This document shows, piece after piece, positions 8,108 through 17,168 of a stretch of DNA of 64,000 nucleotides. A model generated the notes under the pieces. That model ran no database searches, had not been told where the DNA came from, and worked only from the letters and a program-made list of their open reading frames with translations. Position 1 is the stretch's first letter; each line of letters begins with the position of its first letter. The position numbers were made by a program, and so were the translations under genes. Source of the DNA: Candidatus Gastranaerophilales bacterium (GTDB lineage Bacteria > Cyanobacteriota > Vampirovibrionia > Gastranaerophilales > Gastranaerophilaceae); contig CALUTD010000003.1 in the NCBI GenBank assembly GCA_944323625.1, positions 62,001 through 126,000 of the forward strand, in the 5' to 3' direction.

Positions 8108-8308
8108 TTATTTTTGAATTACTGCATTAAGGTCTTCAACCATTTTATCAGGGTCTATACCATGAACTCTTGCACCTGCTTCAAGGTTTTCAAATCTTGC
8201 CGCTGCGCAGCCGATACAACCTAAGCCGTATCTTTGGAAAACTTCTATTGTTTCGGGATAAGTTTGTACTATATCGATTAAACCCATATCTTTTGTAATT
8301 TTTCCCAT
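8108..8308 (-). CDS. DUF1858 domain protein
   Basis: 66 residues when started at the ATG at 8308-8306, which has AAAGGA 8 bases upstream; an upstream in-frame ATG adds 12 unlikely residues. The sequence MGKITKDMGL, then VFQRYGLGCIGC and the AARFE/LEAGARVHGID pattern is characteristic of the DUF1858 (TIGR03980) family. Members occur mostly in anaerobes, alone or fused to redox enzymes, with a conserved CxxC. A redox or metal-binding role is inferred. It follows the BFN gene on the same strand, 216 bases away. Confidence 0.85.
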   Translation of the reverse strand: MGKITKDMGLIDIVQTYPETIEVFQRYGLGCIGCAAARFENLEAGARVHGIDPDKMVEDLNAVIQK

Positions 8309-8379
8309 AATCTGTCCTTTCATTGATTTTTGTGATTTTATCATTAAAGATTATACATCAACAGAAAGAAAAGGTATAT

Positions 8380-8553
8380 ATGATTAAATTTATTATTGAT
8401 GTATTTTGTAAAGATACGATTATAGGTTTGAGCCAATTTGAAGGAATCAGAAAAAACAGGCTGTACAAAAACAGACACAACAGACTGTTTTCACACAGCA
8501 GCAATTTAAATTCTTTAAAAGGATTTACTGATCCGATTGTTTATCATCTTTAA
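8380..8553 (+). CDS. Possible 57-residue ORF, no family recognised
   Basis: ATG at 8380 with AAAGG 6-10 bases upstream opens a 57-codon frame filling the gap between two minus-strand genes and overlapping the BFN gene end by 29 bases. The peptide begins MIKFIIDVF and is otherwise basic with many Asn and Arg (KNRLYKNRHNRLF). It has no hydrophobic anchor or known motif. It may be real because the gap contains nothing else, but an antisense overlap and lack of homology evidence keep this weak. Confidence 0.3.
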   Translation: MIKFIIDVFCKDTIIGLSQFEGIRKNRLYKNRHNRLFSHSSNLNSLKGFTDPIVYHL

Positions 8554-9034
8554 GAAGTTTTTCAAAATCAGATGGTTTAATACTTTGAATAAAGTTTCTG
8601 AATTCTTCTGATTCTGCTTCATCTTTTTCGCTGTTACAAGAAACACTACCATCGGCCAGTACTTTTGCGGAAACAAAAATCGGAGCATCTGCTCTTATTG
8701 CAACGGCAATTGCATCAGAAGGCCTTGAATCTATTGCAACTTCTTCTCCGTTTTCATTTTTTAAAAATATATTTGAAAAATACGTTTCTTTTTCAACGTC
8801 GCTAATTTCTATTCTATCAACACTATAGCCGGTTTTTTCAATAATATCTATGATTAAATCGTGGGTCATAGGTCTTAAAACTTTAATGTTTTCAATTTTT
8901 CTTATTATTGCACTTGCTTCGGCAGAACCTATCCAAATAGGAAGTGCTTTTCTGTTTTCTTTGTCGTTTAGTACTATAATCGGGGAACCGCTTGCCGTAT
9001 CTATTGCGATACCCATTACTTTCATTTCAAGCAT
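8525..9034 (-). CDS. Bifunctional nuclease (BFN/DUF151) domain protein
   Basis: 169 residues matching the BFN domain (PF02577): ALPIWIGSAEASAI, RPMTHDLI and SRPSDAIAVAIRADAPIFV are the conserved blocks, with an acidic C-terminal tail (EKDEAESEEF). Family members have DNase/RNase activity in plants, and in bacteria the role is uncertain. It sits 10 bases after map on the minus strand, so it is probably the last gene of the nadB-nadC-adk-map run. Confidence 0.9.
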   Translation of the reverse strand: MLEMKVMGIAIDTASGSPIIVLNDKENRKALPIWIGSAEASAIIRKIENIKVLRPMTHDLIIDIIEKTGYSVDRIEISDVEKETYFSNIFLKNENGEEVAIDSRPSDAIAVAIRADAPIFVSAKVLADGSVSCNSEKDEAESEEFRNFIQSIKPSDFEKLLKDDKQSDQ

Positions 9035-9044
9035 TAGTTTATCC

Positions 9045-9797
9045 TTATAATAATTTTGTTAATATTTCAGGTCCGTCATCGGTAACATGAACAGTATGTT
9101 CAAAGTGAGCAGAAGGTTTTTTATCTTTTGTAACGACCGTCCAGTTATCATCCAAAACTTCAACATCGTCACAACCTAAGTTTAACATAGGTTCTATTGC
9201 GATAACCATACCTTTTTGAAGTATAAGAGGATTGTTTGTTCTATAGTTAAATACAAAAGGATCTTCATGCATTTCTCTTCCGACACCGTGACCGCCGTAC
9301 TGTCTTACAATACCCAAATTATAAGATTTTGCAACATCCTCAATTGCACCGGCCACATTTTCAAGTTTTTCATTTGATTTCATAAACTCAAGACCTGCGA
9401 ATAATGACTTTTCCGTTGCTTCCAACAACATTTTCTTTTCATCGGATATCTCTCCTACAGGATACGTCCAAGCGCTGTCACCAACAAAACCTTTGTAAGT
9501 TGCGCCTACATCAATACTTATAATATCTCCCTTTTTAAGTATAACATCAGCCGACGGAAAACCATGTACAACCTGCTCGTTAACAGAAGCACATATTGTA
9601 GCCGGAAACCCGTGATAACCTAAAAAAGTAGGGTCTGCTTTGTTTTCTTTTATTATTTTATAGGCAAGTTCATCGAGTTCTTTTGTTGTAACTCCTTCTT
9701 TTACAGCTTCTTTCATCGCCGCATGTACAAGTGCAACGATATTTCCTGCCTGTTTCATTATATTAACTTCAAATTTTGATTTTCTATGAATTGACAT
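9045..9797 (-). CDS. map: Type I methionine aminopeptidase
   Basis: 250 residues, the usual bacterial type Ia length. It removes N-terminal Met in the cytosol. The five metal ligands are in place: D in ISIDVGA, D in VGDSAWT, H in GGHGVGREMHE, E in AIEPML and E in HFEHTVHV. The GFPATICASVNEQVVHGFP substrate pocket is also clear. Its start overlaps the end of adk by 14 bases. The adk-map pairing is the common bacterial arrangement normally found after secY in the ribosomal operon; here it is instead joined to NAD synthesis genes. Confidence 0.97.
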   Translation of the reverse strand: MSIHRKSKFEVNIMKQAGNIVALVHAAMKEAVKEGVTTKELDELAYKIIKENKADPTFLGYHGFPATICASVNEQVVHGFPSADVILKKGDIISIDVGATYKGFVGDSAWTYPVGEISDEKKMLLEATEKSLFAGLEFMKSNEKLENVAGAIEDVAKSYNLGIVRQYGGHGVGREMHEDPFVFNYRTNNPLILQKGMVIAIEPMLNLGCDDVEVLDDNWTVVTKDKKPSAHFEHTVHVTDDGPEILTKLL

Positions 9798-10455
9798 GAG
9801 TTTTTATTGCTCCCGTAAGATTTTTGTATATAGTATCAATTGGCAGACTTGCATCAAGTTTTGTCAGCCATCCTCTTTTTTCATAGAGCTCTATTAACGG
9901 CGCTGTTTGATTAAAATACGTCGTAAATCTTTTTTCTGCGACTTCCTCTGTATCATCTTCTCTTCTTATTAATTTTCCGCCGCATTTTGTGCATTTTGTT
10001 TCATCTTCCAAATTCATTGTTTTTAAGTTATATATAGCACCGCAAACAGAGCATGAACGTCTGTTTACAAGTCTTTCTACAAGTTTAGTTTTATCAACTT
10101 CAAAATAAAATACATTAGGAACTGTATCTGTATCTTTATCAATTTCTTTTAATATTTCATCCAGTGCTGCTGCCTGCTCTGTGCTTCTCGGATAACCGTC
10201 AAGAATAAAACCGTTTTTGCAATCATCTTTTAGCAATCTGTTTTTAATAATTTTAGATACCAGTTCAATCGGCACAAGCTGCCCCTGTTCCATAAAACTG
10301 TTTGCCAGTTTTCCTTCTTCTGAGCCTGATGCAACTTCTTCACGAAGTAATGAACCTGTATCAATATGAGGAAACCCATATTCTGCAGATAGCATTTTTG
10401 TCTGTGTACCTTTTCCGCTTCCCGGAGGTCCTATAAAAATAAATTCCTGTTTCAT
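9784..10455 (-). CDS. adk: Adenylate kinase, zinc-binding long form
   Basis: 223 residues. The P-loop is GPPGSGKGTQ. NMP-binding residues are in DTGSLLREE and GFILDGYPRS. The long LID carries a four-cysteine zinc site (CSVCGAIY and CTKCGGKL), as in Gram-positive and many anaerobe enzymes. It converts ATP + AMP to 2 ADP. An extended -10 box lies just upstream (10486-10494), so adk-map-BFN can be transcribed apart from nadBC. Confidence 0.97.
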   Translation of the reverse strand: MKQEFIFIGPPGSGKGTQTKMLSAEYGFPHIDTGSLLREEVASGSEEGKLANSFMEQGQLVPIELVSKIIKNRLLKDDCKNGFILDGYPRSTEQAAALDEILKEIDKDTDTVPNVFYFEVDKTKLVERLVNRRSCSVCGAIYNLKTMNLEDETKCTKCGGKLIRREDDTEEVAEKRFTTYFNQTAPLIELYEKRGWLTKLDASLPIDTIYKNLTGAIKTHVNS

Positions 10456-10485
10456 TGTTATTTCCTTATAATGTCTTTTGGTTTT

Positions 10486-10494
10486 ATTATATCA
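10486..10494 (-). promoter_or_regulatory. Extended -10 promoter for adk-map
   Basis: On the minus strand the sequence reads TGATATAAT, a perfect TGnTATAAT extended -10 element. It is 31 bases before the adk ATG, in the 60-base nadC-adk gap. No convincing -35 TTGACA is present, which is usual for extended -10 promoters. Confidence 0.5.
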
Positions 10495-10515
10495 CGTTAA
10501 TATATTTGAATACAT

Positions 10516-11352
10516 TTACATATCAAGTGCTATATCCAAAGTTTTGGCTTTTGCAACTATGGCGCTTGATGATATTACGTCAACTCCTGTTTTTGCAATT
10601 TCTCCTATATTTTCAATAGTTACATTCCCGCTTGCTTCCGTAAGAGCTTTTCCGTCAATAATCTCAACACAGTTTCTCATTATATCGCAATTCATATTAT
10701 CAAGCATTATTATATCTGCTTTAGCGTTTATTGCTTCTTTTACCTGTTCTATGGTATCACATTCCACTTCTATTTTATGTGTATGAGATAAATTCTCACG
10801 AATCTTTTTTACTGCATTAGTTATTGAACCTGCAAACTGAATATGATTATCTTTTATCATAACGCAATCAGAAAGATTAAATCTGTGCAGCCTTGCTCCT
10901 CCTGTTGCTACGGCATACTTTTCAAACATTCTGAACCCGGGAGTTGTTTTTCTTGTATCTGTAATTCTCGCTTTACAATTTCCTATTGCTTCTTGATATT
11001 TTTTTGTTTCGGTTGCAATGCCCGACAATCTTTGAATATAATTTAATGCTGTTCTTTCCCCTGTAAGAATTGCCCTCGCAGGTCCGTTTATAACTGCAAG
11101 AGTGTCACCTTTTTTTATTTTGTCACCATCAGAAAAAAACTTTTCAAATCTGACATCACCTGATAATATCTTAAATACTCTTTTTGCTATATCAATTCCG
11201 CATAAAATTCCGTCTTGTCTTGTATTCAATTTTGCTGTTATAACTTCATCTTTTGATACAAGATAATCGGTTGTTATATCACCGAATCCGATATCTTCTT
11301 GTAATGCATTTTTAATATGTTCATCAATAATAAAATTGTGCAGCAGTTTCAT
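10516..11352 (-). CDS. nadC: Nicotinate-nucleotide pyrophosphorylase (quinolinate PRTase)
   Basis: 278 residues. It converts quinolinate and PRPP to nicotinate mononucleotide. Diagnostic blocks are DIGFGDITTDYL at the N-terminus, GERTALNYIQRLSGIAT, TRKTTPGFR with GGARLHRFNLSD, the MIKDNHI segment, and IEVECDT / IIMLDNM / EASGNV beta-strand ends of the barrel. It follows nadB by 18 bases on the minus strand. nadA is not in the window, so quinolinate synthase must be encoded elsewhere if the pathway is complete. Confidence 0.97.
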   Translation of the reverse strand: MKLLHNFIIDEHIKNALQEDIGFGDITTDYLVSKDEVITAKLNTRQDGILCGIDIAKRVFKILSGDVRFEKFFSDGDKIKKGDTLAVINGPARAILTGERTALNYIQRLSGIATETKKYQEAIGNCKARITDTRKTTPGFRMFEKYAVATGGARLHRFNLSDCVMIKDNHIQFAGSITNAVKKIRENLSHTHKIEVECDTIEQVKEAINAKADIIMLDNMNCDIMRNCVEIIDGKALTEASGNVTIENIGEIAKTGVDVISSSAIVAKAKTLDIALDM

Positions 11353-11370
11353 AGTAGACCTTTCTTTATA

Positions 11371-12966
11371 TTATTTTGACATTTGACGGGACTGAGGTAC
11401 CATATCTTTATTAGGAAAATCTTCCCTAAAATGTGCGCCTCTAGATTCTTTTCTTAACAGTGCAAATTTAACTATTAAACCTGCAACCGTAAGCATGTTT
11501 CTAAGTTCGTATGTCTTTCTGTCGGAACATTTATATGTATATCCGAATTCTTTTTTTAAATTATTAATTTCTTTTTCGGCTTCAAGGAGTTTAGTTTCAT
11601 TTCTTATTATTCCGACATTATTCCACATGAGTTCTTTTAAATCGTAAAGCATTTTATCTATATCAGAGGAGTAGCCGTCATTTTTTAAATTTTCATCATA
11701 AAAACTTATAATTTTTGATATTTTTTCGTCAGTTACAAAATCATTTTTTAAGTCTAAAGTTTTTAAAAGATTAACAAGTTCATAAGCAGTAACTGCACAT
11801 TCCAAAATCGAATTTGAAGCAAGTCTGTTAGCGCCGTGCAGACCCGTACAAGCCGCTTCACCTATTGCAAATAATCCTTTTATTGATGTTGTTCCGTCGA
11901 CTTTAGTTTTTATTCCGCCCATAAAATAGTGTGCGGAAGGAGATACAGGGATAAAATCTTTTGCCGGATTGATATTATACTCCTTGCATGTACAATATAT
12001 TGTAGGAAAACGCTTTTCAAATTTTGATTCATCTATATGAGCAGCATTAAGATAAACATTTTTAGCGCCTGTTACAGACATTTCATGATATATTGCACGG
12101 GTTACAACATCTCTCGGGGCAAGTTCAAGGCGTTTATCATATTTTTCCATAAAGGTTTTGCCATCTTTATTTACCAGTTTTGCGCCTTCGCCTCTTACGG
12201 CTTCCGAAATCAAAAACATAGTACCGTTTTCTCCGAGTGCAAATGCCGTCGGGTGAAACTGTACAAATTCCATATCTTTTACAGCCGCTCCTGCTCTATA
12301 TGCCAGTGCAATTCCGTCACCCGTTGTTATATCGGGGTTTGTTGTATATCTGTATAACTGTCCTATTCCTCCGGTAGCAATTACTACTGCGGGTGCTTCT
12401 ATTACTTCATACTCATTTTCATAGTAATTATATACAATTAAACCCCTGTTTATATTGTGAGAATCGGTTAAAAGCTCAACCGCAAGAGTTTGCTCATAAA
12501 TATTCACATCCTTTTGAGACATAAGGTATTTTACAAGTGCATTTTCAATACAAAAGCCCGTTGCATCTCCTCCTGCGTGTAAAATTCTGTTTACGCTGTG
12601 AGCCGCTTCTTTTGTAAATTTGAGTTTATTATTTTCATCACGGTCAAAATCAACTCCTAAATTTTGAAGTTCCTTAACGACCTGTGCACTTTTTTGTGAA
12701 ATAAATTCCGCAACTTTTGAATCAGTAAGCCCTGCACCGGCTTTTATTGTATCTTCTATATGAAGAGTACAGGAATCTAATTTGTTTTCCGGCATGACAC
12801 AAACCATTCCGCCTTGTGCATATTTAGAATTTGATTCAATCAACTTTGATTTAGTTACAATTAATAATCCGTCAGGTAATTCAACTTCTTTTATAAGCTT
12901 TATTGCTGCGTATAGACCCGCTATACCGCTTCCTACAATTACCGCGGAATATTTTCTATGTTTCAT
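11371..12966 (-). CDS. nadB: L-aspartate oxidase
   Basis: 531 residues from the ATG at 12966-12964, chosen because AAGGAT lies 8 bases upstream and the FAD-binding VIVGSGIAGLYAAI starts at once. An earlier in-frame start adds 21 unconserved residues. Other family blocks are SKYAQGGM, HSVNRILHAGGDATG, RGEGAKLVNKDG, ARDVVTRAI and the C-terminal LFAIGEAACTGLHGANRLASNS. It oxidises L-aspartate to iminoaspartate, using fumarate as acceptor when oxygen is absent, for de novo NAD. Distal domain residues RESRGAHFREDFP are intact. Confidence 0.96.
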   Translation of the reverse strand: MKHRKYSAVIVGSGIAGLYAAIKLIKEVELPDGLLIVTKSKLIESNSKYAQGGMVCVMPENKLDSCTLHIEDTIKAGAGLTDSKVAEFISQKSAQVVKELQNLGVDFDRDENNKLKFTKEAAHSVNRILHAGGDATGFCIENALVKYLMSQKDVNIYEQTLAVELLTDSHNINRGLIVYNYYENEYEVIEAPAVVIATGGIGQLYRYTTNPDITTGDGIALAYRAGAAVKDMEFVQFHPTAFALGENGTMFLISEAVRGEGAKLVNKDGKTFMEKYDKRLELAPRDVVTRAIYHEMSVTGAKNVYLNAAHIDESKFEKRFPTIYCTCKEYNINPAKDFIPVSPSAHYFMGGIKTKVDGTTSIKGLFAIGEAACTGLHGANRLASNSILECAVTAYELVNLLKTLDLKNDFVTDEKISKIISFYDENLKNDGYSSDIDKMLYDLKELMWNNVGIIRNETKLLEAEKEINNLKKEFGYTYKCSDRKTYELRNMLTVAGLIVKFALLRKESRGAHFREDFPNKDMVPQSRQMSK

Positions 12967-13221
12967 CTTAATATCCTTTTCTTCTATTATTGTAAAGCAA
13001 AAATAAAAATTGTCCGAACAAATTTTCAAGATAAGATGAAAGCGCCGGTGAAAAGTTTATAAAAATGCAGACCAAAGCCAATGCTTATGCTTGTAATGTT
13101 GCATCGTACACTGCATAGTTGTCAGGTGAAGAGCAATTTAAAGAAGTTATAAAGTATAGCTAACTAAAGTCCATCGAACAACAAGTCCGAGCCATAAGAA
13201 TACTGAAACATTGGCTTATAT
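12967..13221. other. Gene-free gap with long-range inverted repeat
   Basis: No ORF with an RBS. AAGCCAATG at 13075-13083 pairs perfectly with CATTGGCTT at 13209-13217 across 125 bases, and the interval is less AT-rich than most gaps here. The minus strand contains an ORF-like fragment reading VYDATLQA before a stop. It could be a structured RNA or the eroded end of an old gene; I cannot tell which. Confidence 0.35.
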
Positions 13222-14181
13222 TTATTTAAAATCTTTGATTACTCTATATAAATCTTTGATTTTATCTAAAGGTGAAGATGATTGGCGGAATAGTTTCTGC
13301 ATTTTATCGCCAAATTCATAAGCTTCTTTTTCTAACAGATTTGTTTTGTATTTGTCGCTTCCTATTCCGAACATGGATAAACCTTCATAATTACTGTATG
13401 CATCTATATATTGTTTTGCTTTTTGACCAAGTTCTGATGATGCCGGAATTTTAGGCTTTTCAAATGTTTTAGAATAATTTTCTTTTATTTTGGGGAGTAT
13501 CTTATTCGCAATTTCATCAGTCTTGTTTTTTATTAGTCGTTCTGCTTCTTCTTTCGGGTGTGATTTCATCATTTCTTCACCAAACTTTTTGCCAAAAAAG
13601 TTTGGTGTCCAAATACTTTGTTTTGCACTCGCCTGTGCTAATGCCTCAGGCCCCAGGCCTTCTGTCATTAATACGGTATTAAATTGTTTGCAATGTTTTA
13701 GCTCATGGCTTAATAAATTAAATTGACTTGCTTTTGTAAGTTTTTTGGCAAAGCCTTTCGAATATTCAATAGTATTTTCAATCGGATTAAATCCACCCGT
13801 AACCGTATTTAATATTCCGTCTGCCTTATCTGTTAAAGTTACTTTTTGAGGGGCAATATCTGTTAAATCAAGATGTTTTTTTATTCCCTCATAAGCCGAA
13901 TCAATAAACTCTTGACCGTTTTTGCCTTTTAATTCTTTAAATAATGTTTTTAATTCGTCAGGCATTTCTTTCATAATTTTTGCCTGCTTATGTTTATATA
14001 CCAATATTGCGGTTGTTGCCAATAAAACACCTGTTAAAACAGCGGCTTTTGCTATTTTTTTCTTCTTGTTTTTTGATGAAACATCAACAACATCAGGCTC
14101 ATATTTTAAATTTTTATGATTGATTTTATTTGTTTTCTTTATTTCTTTTGCGATAATTTGACTTATACCGTTTGTTTCCAT
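13222..14181 (-). CDS. Membrane-anchored zinc metallopeptidase-like protein
   Basis: 319 residues from the ATG at 14181-14179; GAAGGG lies 12-17 bases upstream. A basic N-terminus leads to a hydrophobic anchor at 43-62. The remainder is Lys-rich and soluble. SHELKHCKQ at 158-166 is an HExxH zinc motif (H159, E160, H163), and EKEAYEFGDKM (284-294) could supply the third ligand, as in M48-like gluzincins. I know no named family with this whole architecture. The topology probably places the peptidase domain on one face of the inner membrane. Confidence 0.65.
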   Translation of the reverse strand: METNGISQIIAKEIKKTNKINHKNLKYEPDVVDVSSKNKKKKIAKAAVLTGVLLATTAILVYKHKQAKIMKEMPDELKTLFKELKGKNGQEFIDSAYEGIKKHLDLTDIAPQKVTLTDKADGILNTVTGGFNPIENTIEYSKGFAKKLTKASQFNLLSHELKHCKQFNTVLMTEGLGPEALAQASAKQSIWTPNFFGKKFGEEMMKSHPKEEAERLIKNKTDEIANKILPKIKENYSKTFEKPKIPASSELGQKAKQYIDAYSNYEGLSMFGIGSDKYKTNLLEKEAYEFGDKMQKLFRQSSSPLDKIKDLYRVIKDFK

Positions 14182-14246
14182 TTTAAATATTCCCTTCACT
14201 TTATATTACTAATTATTAAAAGGAATATTTAATGAAAAAATTGCGT

Positions 14247-15776
14247 TTAATCCTTTAAATGTTTATTTTTGTATCCGTAGAATACATATATCGAAAGTCC
14301 CATTATAATCCATAACAAAAAGTATAAAGACGAATCCCCGCCGGAGAGCCCTTTATATATCATAAAGCAGCTGCACATTAGTATTCCCAATATAGGGAAT
14401 AAAGGGCAAAACGGAACTTTAAAAGGTCTGTGCCTGTCAGGTTCGGTTTTCCTTAAAATAAGAACTTCAATACATATAATTACAAAAGAAGCAAAAGTTC
14501 CGTAATTACACAACTCTGCAGAAATATTCAAGTCCATAAACAATGAGCCGATTATTACAATCAAACCGGAAATCCACGTAATAATATGCGGAGTATGGAA
14601 TTTTTTACTTATAGACATAATATTTTTAGGCAGAAAATTATCTCTTGCAATAGCATATAAAATTCTTGTAGTTCCGAGTTGGTATACAAGAAGTACAGAG
14701 GTTAAAGCACAAAGTGCACCGACTGATATTGCACCGGCATACCAATTTTTACCTATTGCTCTCATAGCATGTGCCAAAGGCGCCTGTGTATCAATATTAC
14801 CTATCGGAATGATACCAGTAAGAACAAGTGCAACCGATACATACAGTACAGTACATATTATAAGGGTACCCAATATAGCAGCCGGTAAATCTCTTTGTGG
14901 ATTTTTAGTTTCTTCCGCAGCCGTTGATATTGCGTCAAACCCAATGTAAGCAAAGAAAATAATAAACGTTCCTGCAAGAATACCCTCAAATCCGTTGGGT
15001 GCAAACGGAACCCAGTTTGACGGTGCAACATATTTTGAACCTACAAGTACAAATGATACTATAATTGACAGATTTACAAAAACCATTATGCCGGCAACTC
15101 TTGTAGATTCTTTTACACCCTTTATAAGAAGAATAGTAAGAACCAAAACTATAAAAATTGCCGGAATGTTAACTGCAATCGGCATTTCAATTCCAAAAGG
15201 AAGATTTATAAAAGGCATTTTTTCGTGTACGTCCCAGCCGTACTTATCACACATTGCATAAATTGAACGGAAATCATTTCTTAACCAAATAGGGAAATTA
15301 ACTACAAATTCGGGTAAAATATGTTTAAATCCTTTTAACAACTGTGAAAAATATCCTGTCCACGCAGTTGCAACAGTAATATTCCCTATTGCATATTCAA
15401 GCATTAAAACCCAGCCGACCATCCATGCCATAAATTCACCCATTGTTGCGTAAGTAAAAGTATAAGTGCTCCCCGCCACAGGTATCATTGCTGCAATTTC
15501 CGAATATGCAAGCGCAGAAAACAAGCTTGCAGTTGCCGCAATAAGCATTGAAATTATAACTGCGGTTCCTGCTCCCGGTCCGTCTGAACTTCCTACTATT
15601 GCACTTCCTATTATGGTAAAAATTCCTGTTCCAACTACTGCACTTATTCCGAGTATTAGCAGGTCAAATATATTTAATGTTTTTTTCAATTCCGTTGTTT
15701 TACTCTGTGCAATAAAATCATCGGTTGATTTCCTGCTTAGCATGTTACTAATTACGGCTGATATTTTTTTATTCAT
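14247..15776 (-). CDS. APC-superfamily amino acid permease (CAT-like)
   Basis: 509 residues with about 12-14 hydrophobic helices. The first helix carries GISAVVGTGIFTIIG, the substrate-binding glycine-rich signature of the APC superfamily, and FFAYIGFDAISTAAEETKNPQRDLP is the conserved helix 6-7 region of cationic amino acid transporters (YfnA/CAT type). An extracytoplasmic loop near residue 180 contains CDKYGWDV. It is probably an amino acid/proton symporter in the inner membrane; the substrate is not deducible. It stands alone, divergent from mrnC. Confidence 0.9.
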   Translation of the reverse strand: MNKKISAVISNMLSRKSTDDFIAQSKTTELKKTLNIFDLLILGISAVVGTGIFTIIGSAIVGSSDGPGAGTAVIISMLIAATASLFSALAYSEIAAMIPVAGSTYTFTYATMGEFMAWMVGWVLMLEYAIGNITVATAWTGYFSQLLKGFKHILPEFVVNFPIWLRNDFRSIYAMCDKYGWDVHEKMPFINLPFGIEMPIAVNIPAIFIVLVLTILLIKGVKESTRVAGIMVFVNLSIIVSFVLVGSKYVAPSNWVPFAPNGFEGILAGTFIIFFAYIGFDAISTAAEETKNPQRDLPAAILGTLIICTVLYVSVALVLTGIIPIGNIDTQAPLAHAMRAIGKNWYAGAISVGALCALTSVLLVYQLGTTRILYAIARDNFLPKNIMSISKKFHTPHIITWISGLIVIIGSLFMDLNISAELCNYGTFASFVIICIEVLILRKTEPDRHRPFKVPFCPLFPILGILMCSCFMIYKGLSGGDSSLYFLLWIIMGLSIYVFYGYKNKHLKD

Positions 15777-15856
15777 TCTTCCATTTATCTTTATAAATTC
15801 AACTAGCCTATTATATTACAAACATGTTATTATAATTTTAATAAGGAGTATTAACA

Positions 15857-16231
15857 TTGCAGGAACTTAACATAAAAAATTACGCGCATATAGGTGATGC
15901 GGTCTATGAGGTATTTATAAGAGAGTATACAATTTTAATGACATCAAATCTTAAAAAGCTTCATGAATACACGGTAAATTTTGTAAATGCATCATTTCAA
16001 ACAAATCTTGTAAAAAAGCTTACACCGTATTTAACAGAAGAAGAACTTGAACTGGCAAGAAGAGCAAGAAATATACCGACATCACCATCAAGAAGAATAA
16101 GTGCCTCTCTTCATTCTACGGCAACTTCTCTTGAAGTTGTTATGGGATATAATTATATTCACAATAAAGACAGGTATAAAGAGTTATGCAAAATACTTGA
16201 AGATTTAATTAATTTTGACTCTTATAAATAG
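15857..16231 (+). CDS. mrnC: Mini-ribonuclease III
   Basis: 124 residues, TTG start at 15857 with AAGGAG 8-13 bases before it. It contains only the RNase III catalytic domain: HIGDAVYEVFIRE with catalytic Asp, RARNIPTSPSRR and the second signature ATSLEVVMGYNYI. No dsRNA-binding domain follows, as in the Mini-III family that matures 23S rRNA ends. It is convergent with the HD gene and overlaps its stop by 10 bases. Confidence 0.93.
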   Translation: MQELNIKNYAHIGDAVYEVFIREYTILMTSNLKKLHEYTVNFVNASFQTNLVKKLTPYLTEEELELARRARNIPTSPSRRISASLHSTATSLEVVMGYNYIHNKDRYKELCKILEDLINFDSYK

Positions 16232-17028
16232 CATTTTCTTTCCTGCCCCGTAACTCCCGCATAAAGCTCAATATATTGTTTTGCTGGGCTTGAGTCTACT
16301 TTTGTCAAAAGAACTTCCTCAATTTGGAAAAAACCTACATCTGCAGACATTTCAATATCGATTTTAATGGGCTTATTTTGCCCATGATGTATTCCTACAT
16401 GCGTAATTGCGTTTGCAGAGTATTTATGAATATCACCAACTTTGGGAGTGTTGCTTATTGCAAGCGGAATTCTTGCCCTTCCTTTAGTCATGTCGCAGCC
16501 GTCTGCAATCAAAATAATACCCGCTTCAAGTGAATGAATTTTTCTTGAGGACATGTGTCCTATAATTGCTTCTGCTGCAAGTGATTTTATTACTACTCTT
16601 TTGTGTATGTTATCGGGGAAAACCTTTAACAGAGTTCTTTCAATTAAAGGCATTGCCATTATAACAGACATTTCTTCATGTTCTTGTCTGCCGGTCATCA
16701 TACCCAAATCATGCATTAAACCGGCTATAACAACAGCGCACATACTATCTTCAAATGTTCCTACTTCTTCCCTTTCCAAAGAAGTTTGTATACCCGAATC
16801 TTTTAATATTGTAAGCATTTTTATTGCGTTAATTGCAACCTGCCTCATGTGAACGGGGCCATGGTCATTAAAGCCGAGTCGTTTTATTGAAACGTTATTT
16901 GCATAATCCTGCATTTCCTGAAGTTCTTCATCCTGAAAAAGATACTCGACAAGCTCAAGCGCCTTCGGAAAATTTTTTAATTTATCTTTTATTTTTGACT
17001 CTGTTGCTACTTCTTTTATTGATTTCAT
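16222..17028 (-). CDS. HD-superfamily phosphohydrolase
   Basis: 268 residues. H60 in FNDHGPVH, the H106-D107 pair in IAGLMHDLGMM and a downstream D in ILIADGCDM form the HD metal site. The segment AAEAIIGHMSSRK also holds a conserved His. The family cleaves phosphate esters or nucleotides; a specific substrate cannot be assigned. The gene is monocistronic and divergent from rimP-nusA. Confidence 0.85.
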   Translation of the reverse strand: MKSIKEVATESKIKDKLKNFPKALELVEYLFQDEELQEMQDYANNVSIKRLGFNDHGPVHMRQVAINAIKMLTILKDSGIQTSLEREEVGTFEDSMCAVVIAGLMHDLGMMTGRQEHEEMSVIMAMPLIERTLLKVFPDNIHKRVVIKSLAAEAIIGHMSSRKIHSLEAGIILIADGCDMTKGRARIPLAISNTPKVGDIHKYSANAITHVGIHHGQNKPIKIDIEMSADVGFFQIEEVLLTKVDSSPAKQYIELYAGVTGQERKCYL

Positions 17029-17099
17029 AATAAATTCCTTATTGATTTGATTATATTATACACGAATTTTGTAAAAAATATTTAATGAAATACAAATAC

Positions 17100-17129
17100 T
17101 TGTTTCAAAATATAGAATCTTGTGATAAT
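17100..17129 (+). promoter_or_regulatory. Promoter of rimP-nusA
   Basis: TTGTTT at 17100-17105 and GATAAT at 17124-17129, spaced 18 bases, with TGT in front of the -10 (extended -10). Predicted transcription start near 17136, about 74 bases before rimP. Confidence 0.55.
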
Positions 17130-17148
17130 ATACAAGTATGTTGATTAG

Positions 17149-17168
17149 AGAAACGGTTTTCCGTTTCT
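17149..17168 (+). terminator. Terminator-like hairpin in the rimP-nusA leader
   Basis: AGAAACGG (17149-17156), TTTT loop, CCGTTTCT (17161-17168), followed directly by TTTTTATTT. It reads as an intrinsic terminator on the plus strand, yet no plus-strand gene ends here because the upstream neighbour is divergent. It lies between the predicted promoter and rimP, so it looks like an attenuator. NusA itself modulates intrinsic termination, which suggests autoregulation (inference). Confidence 0.65.
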
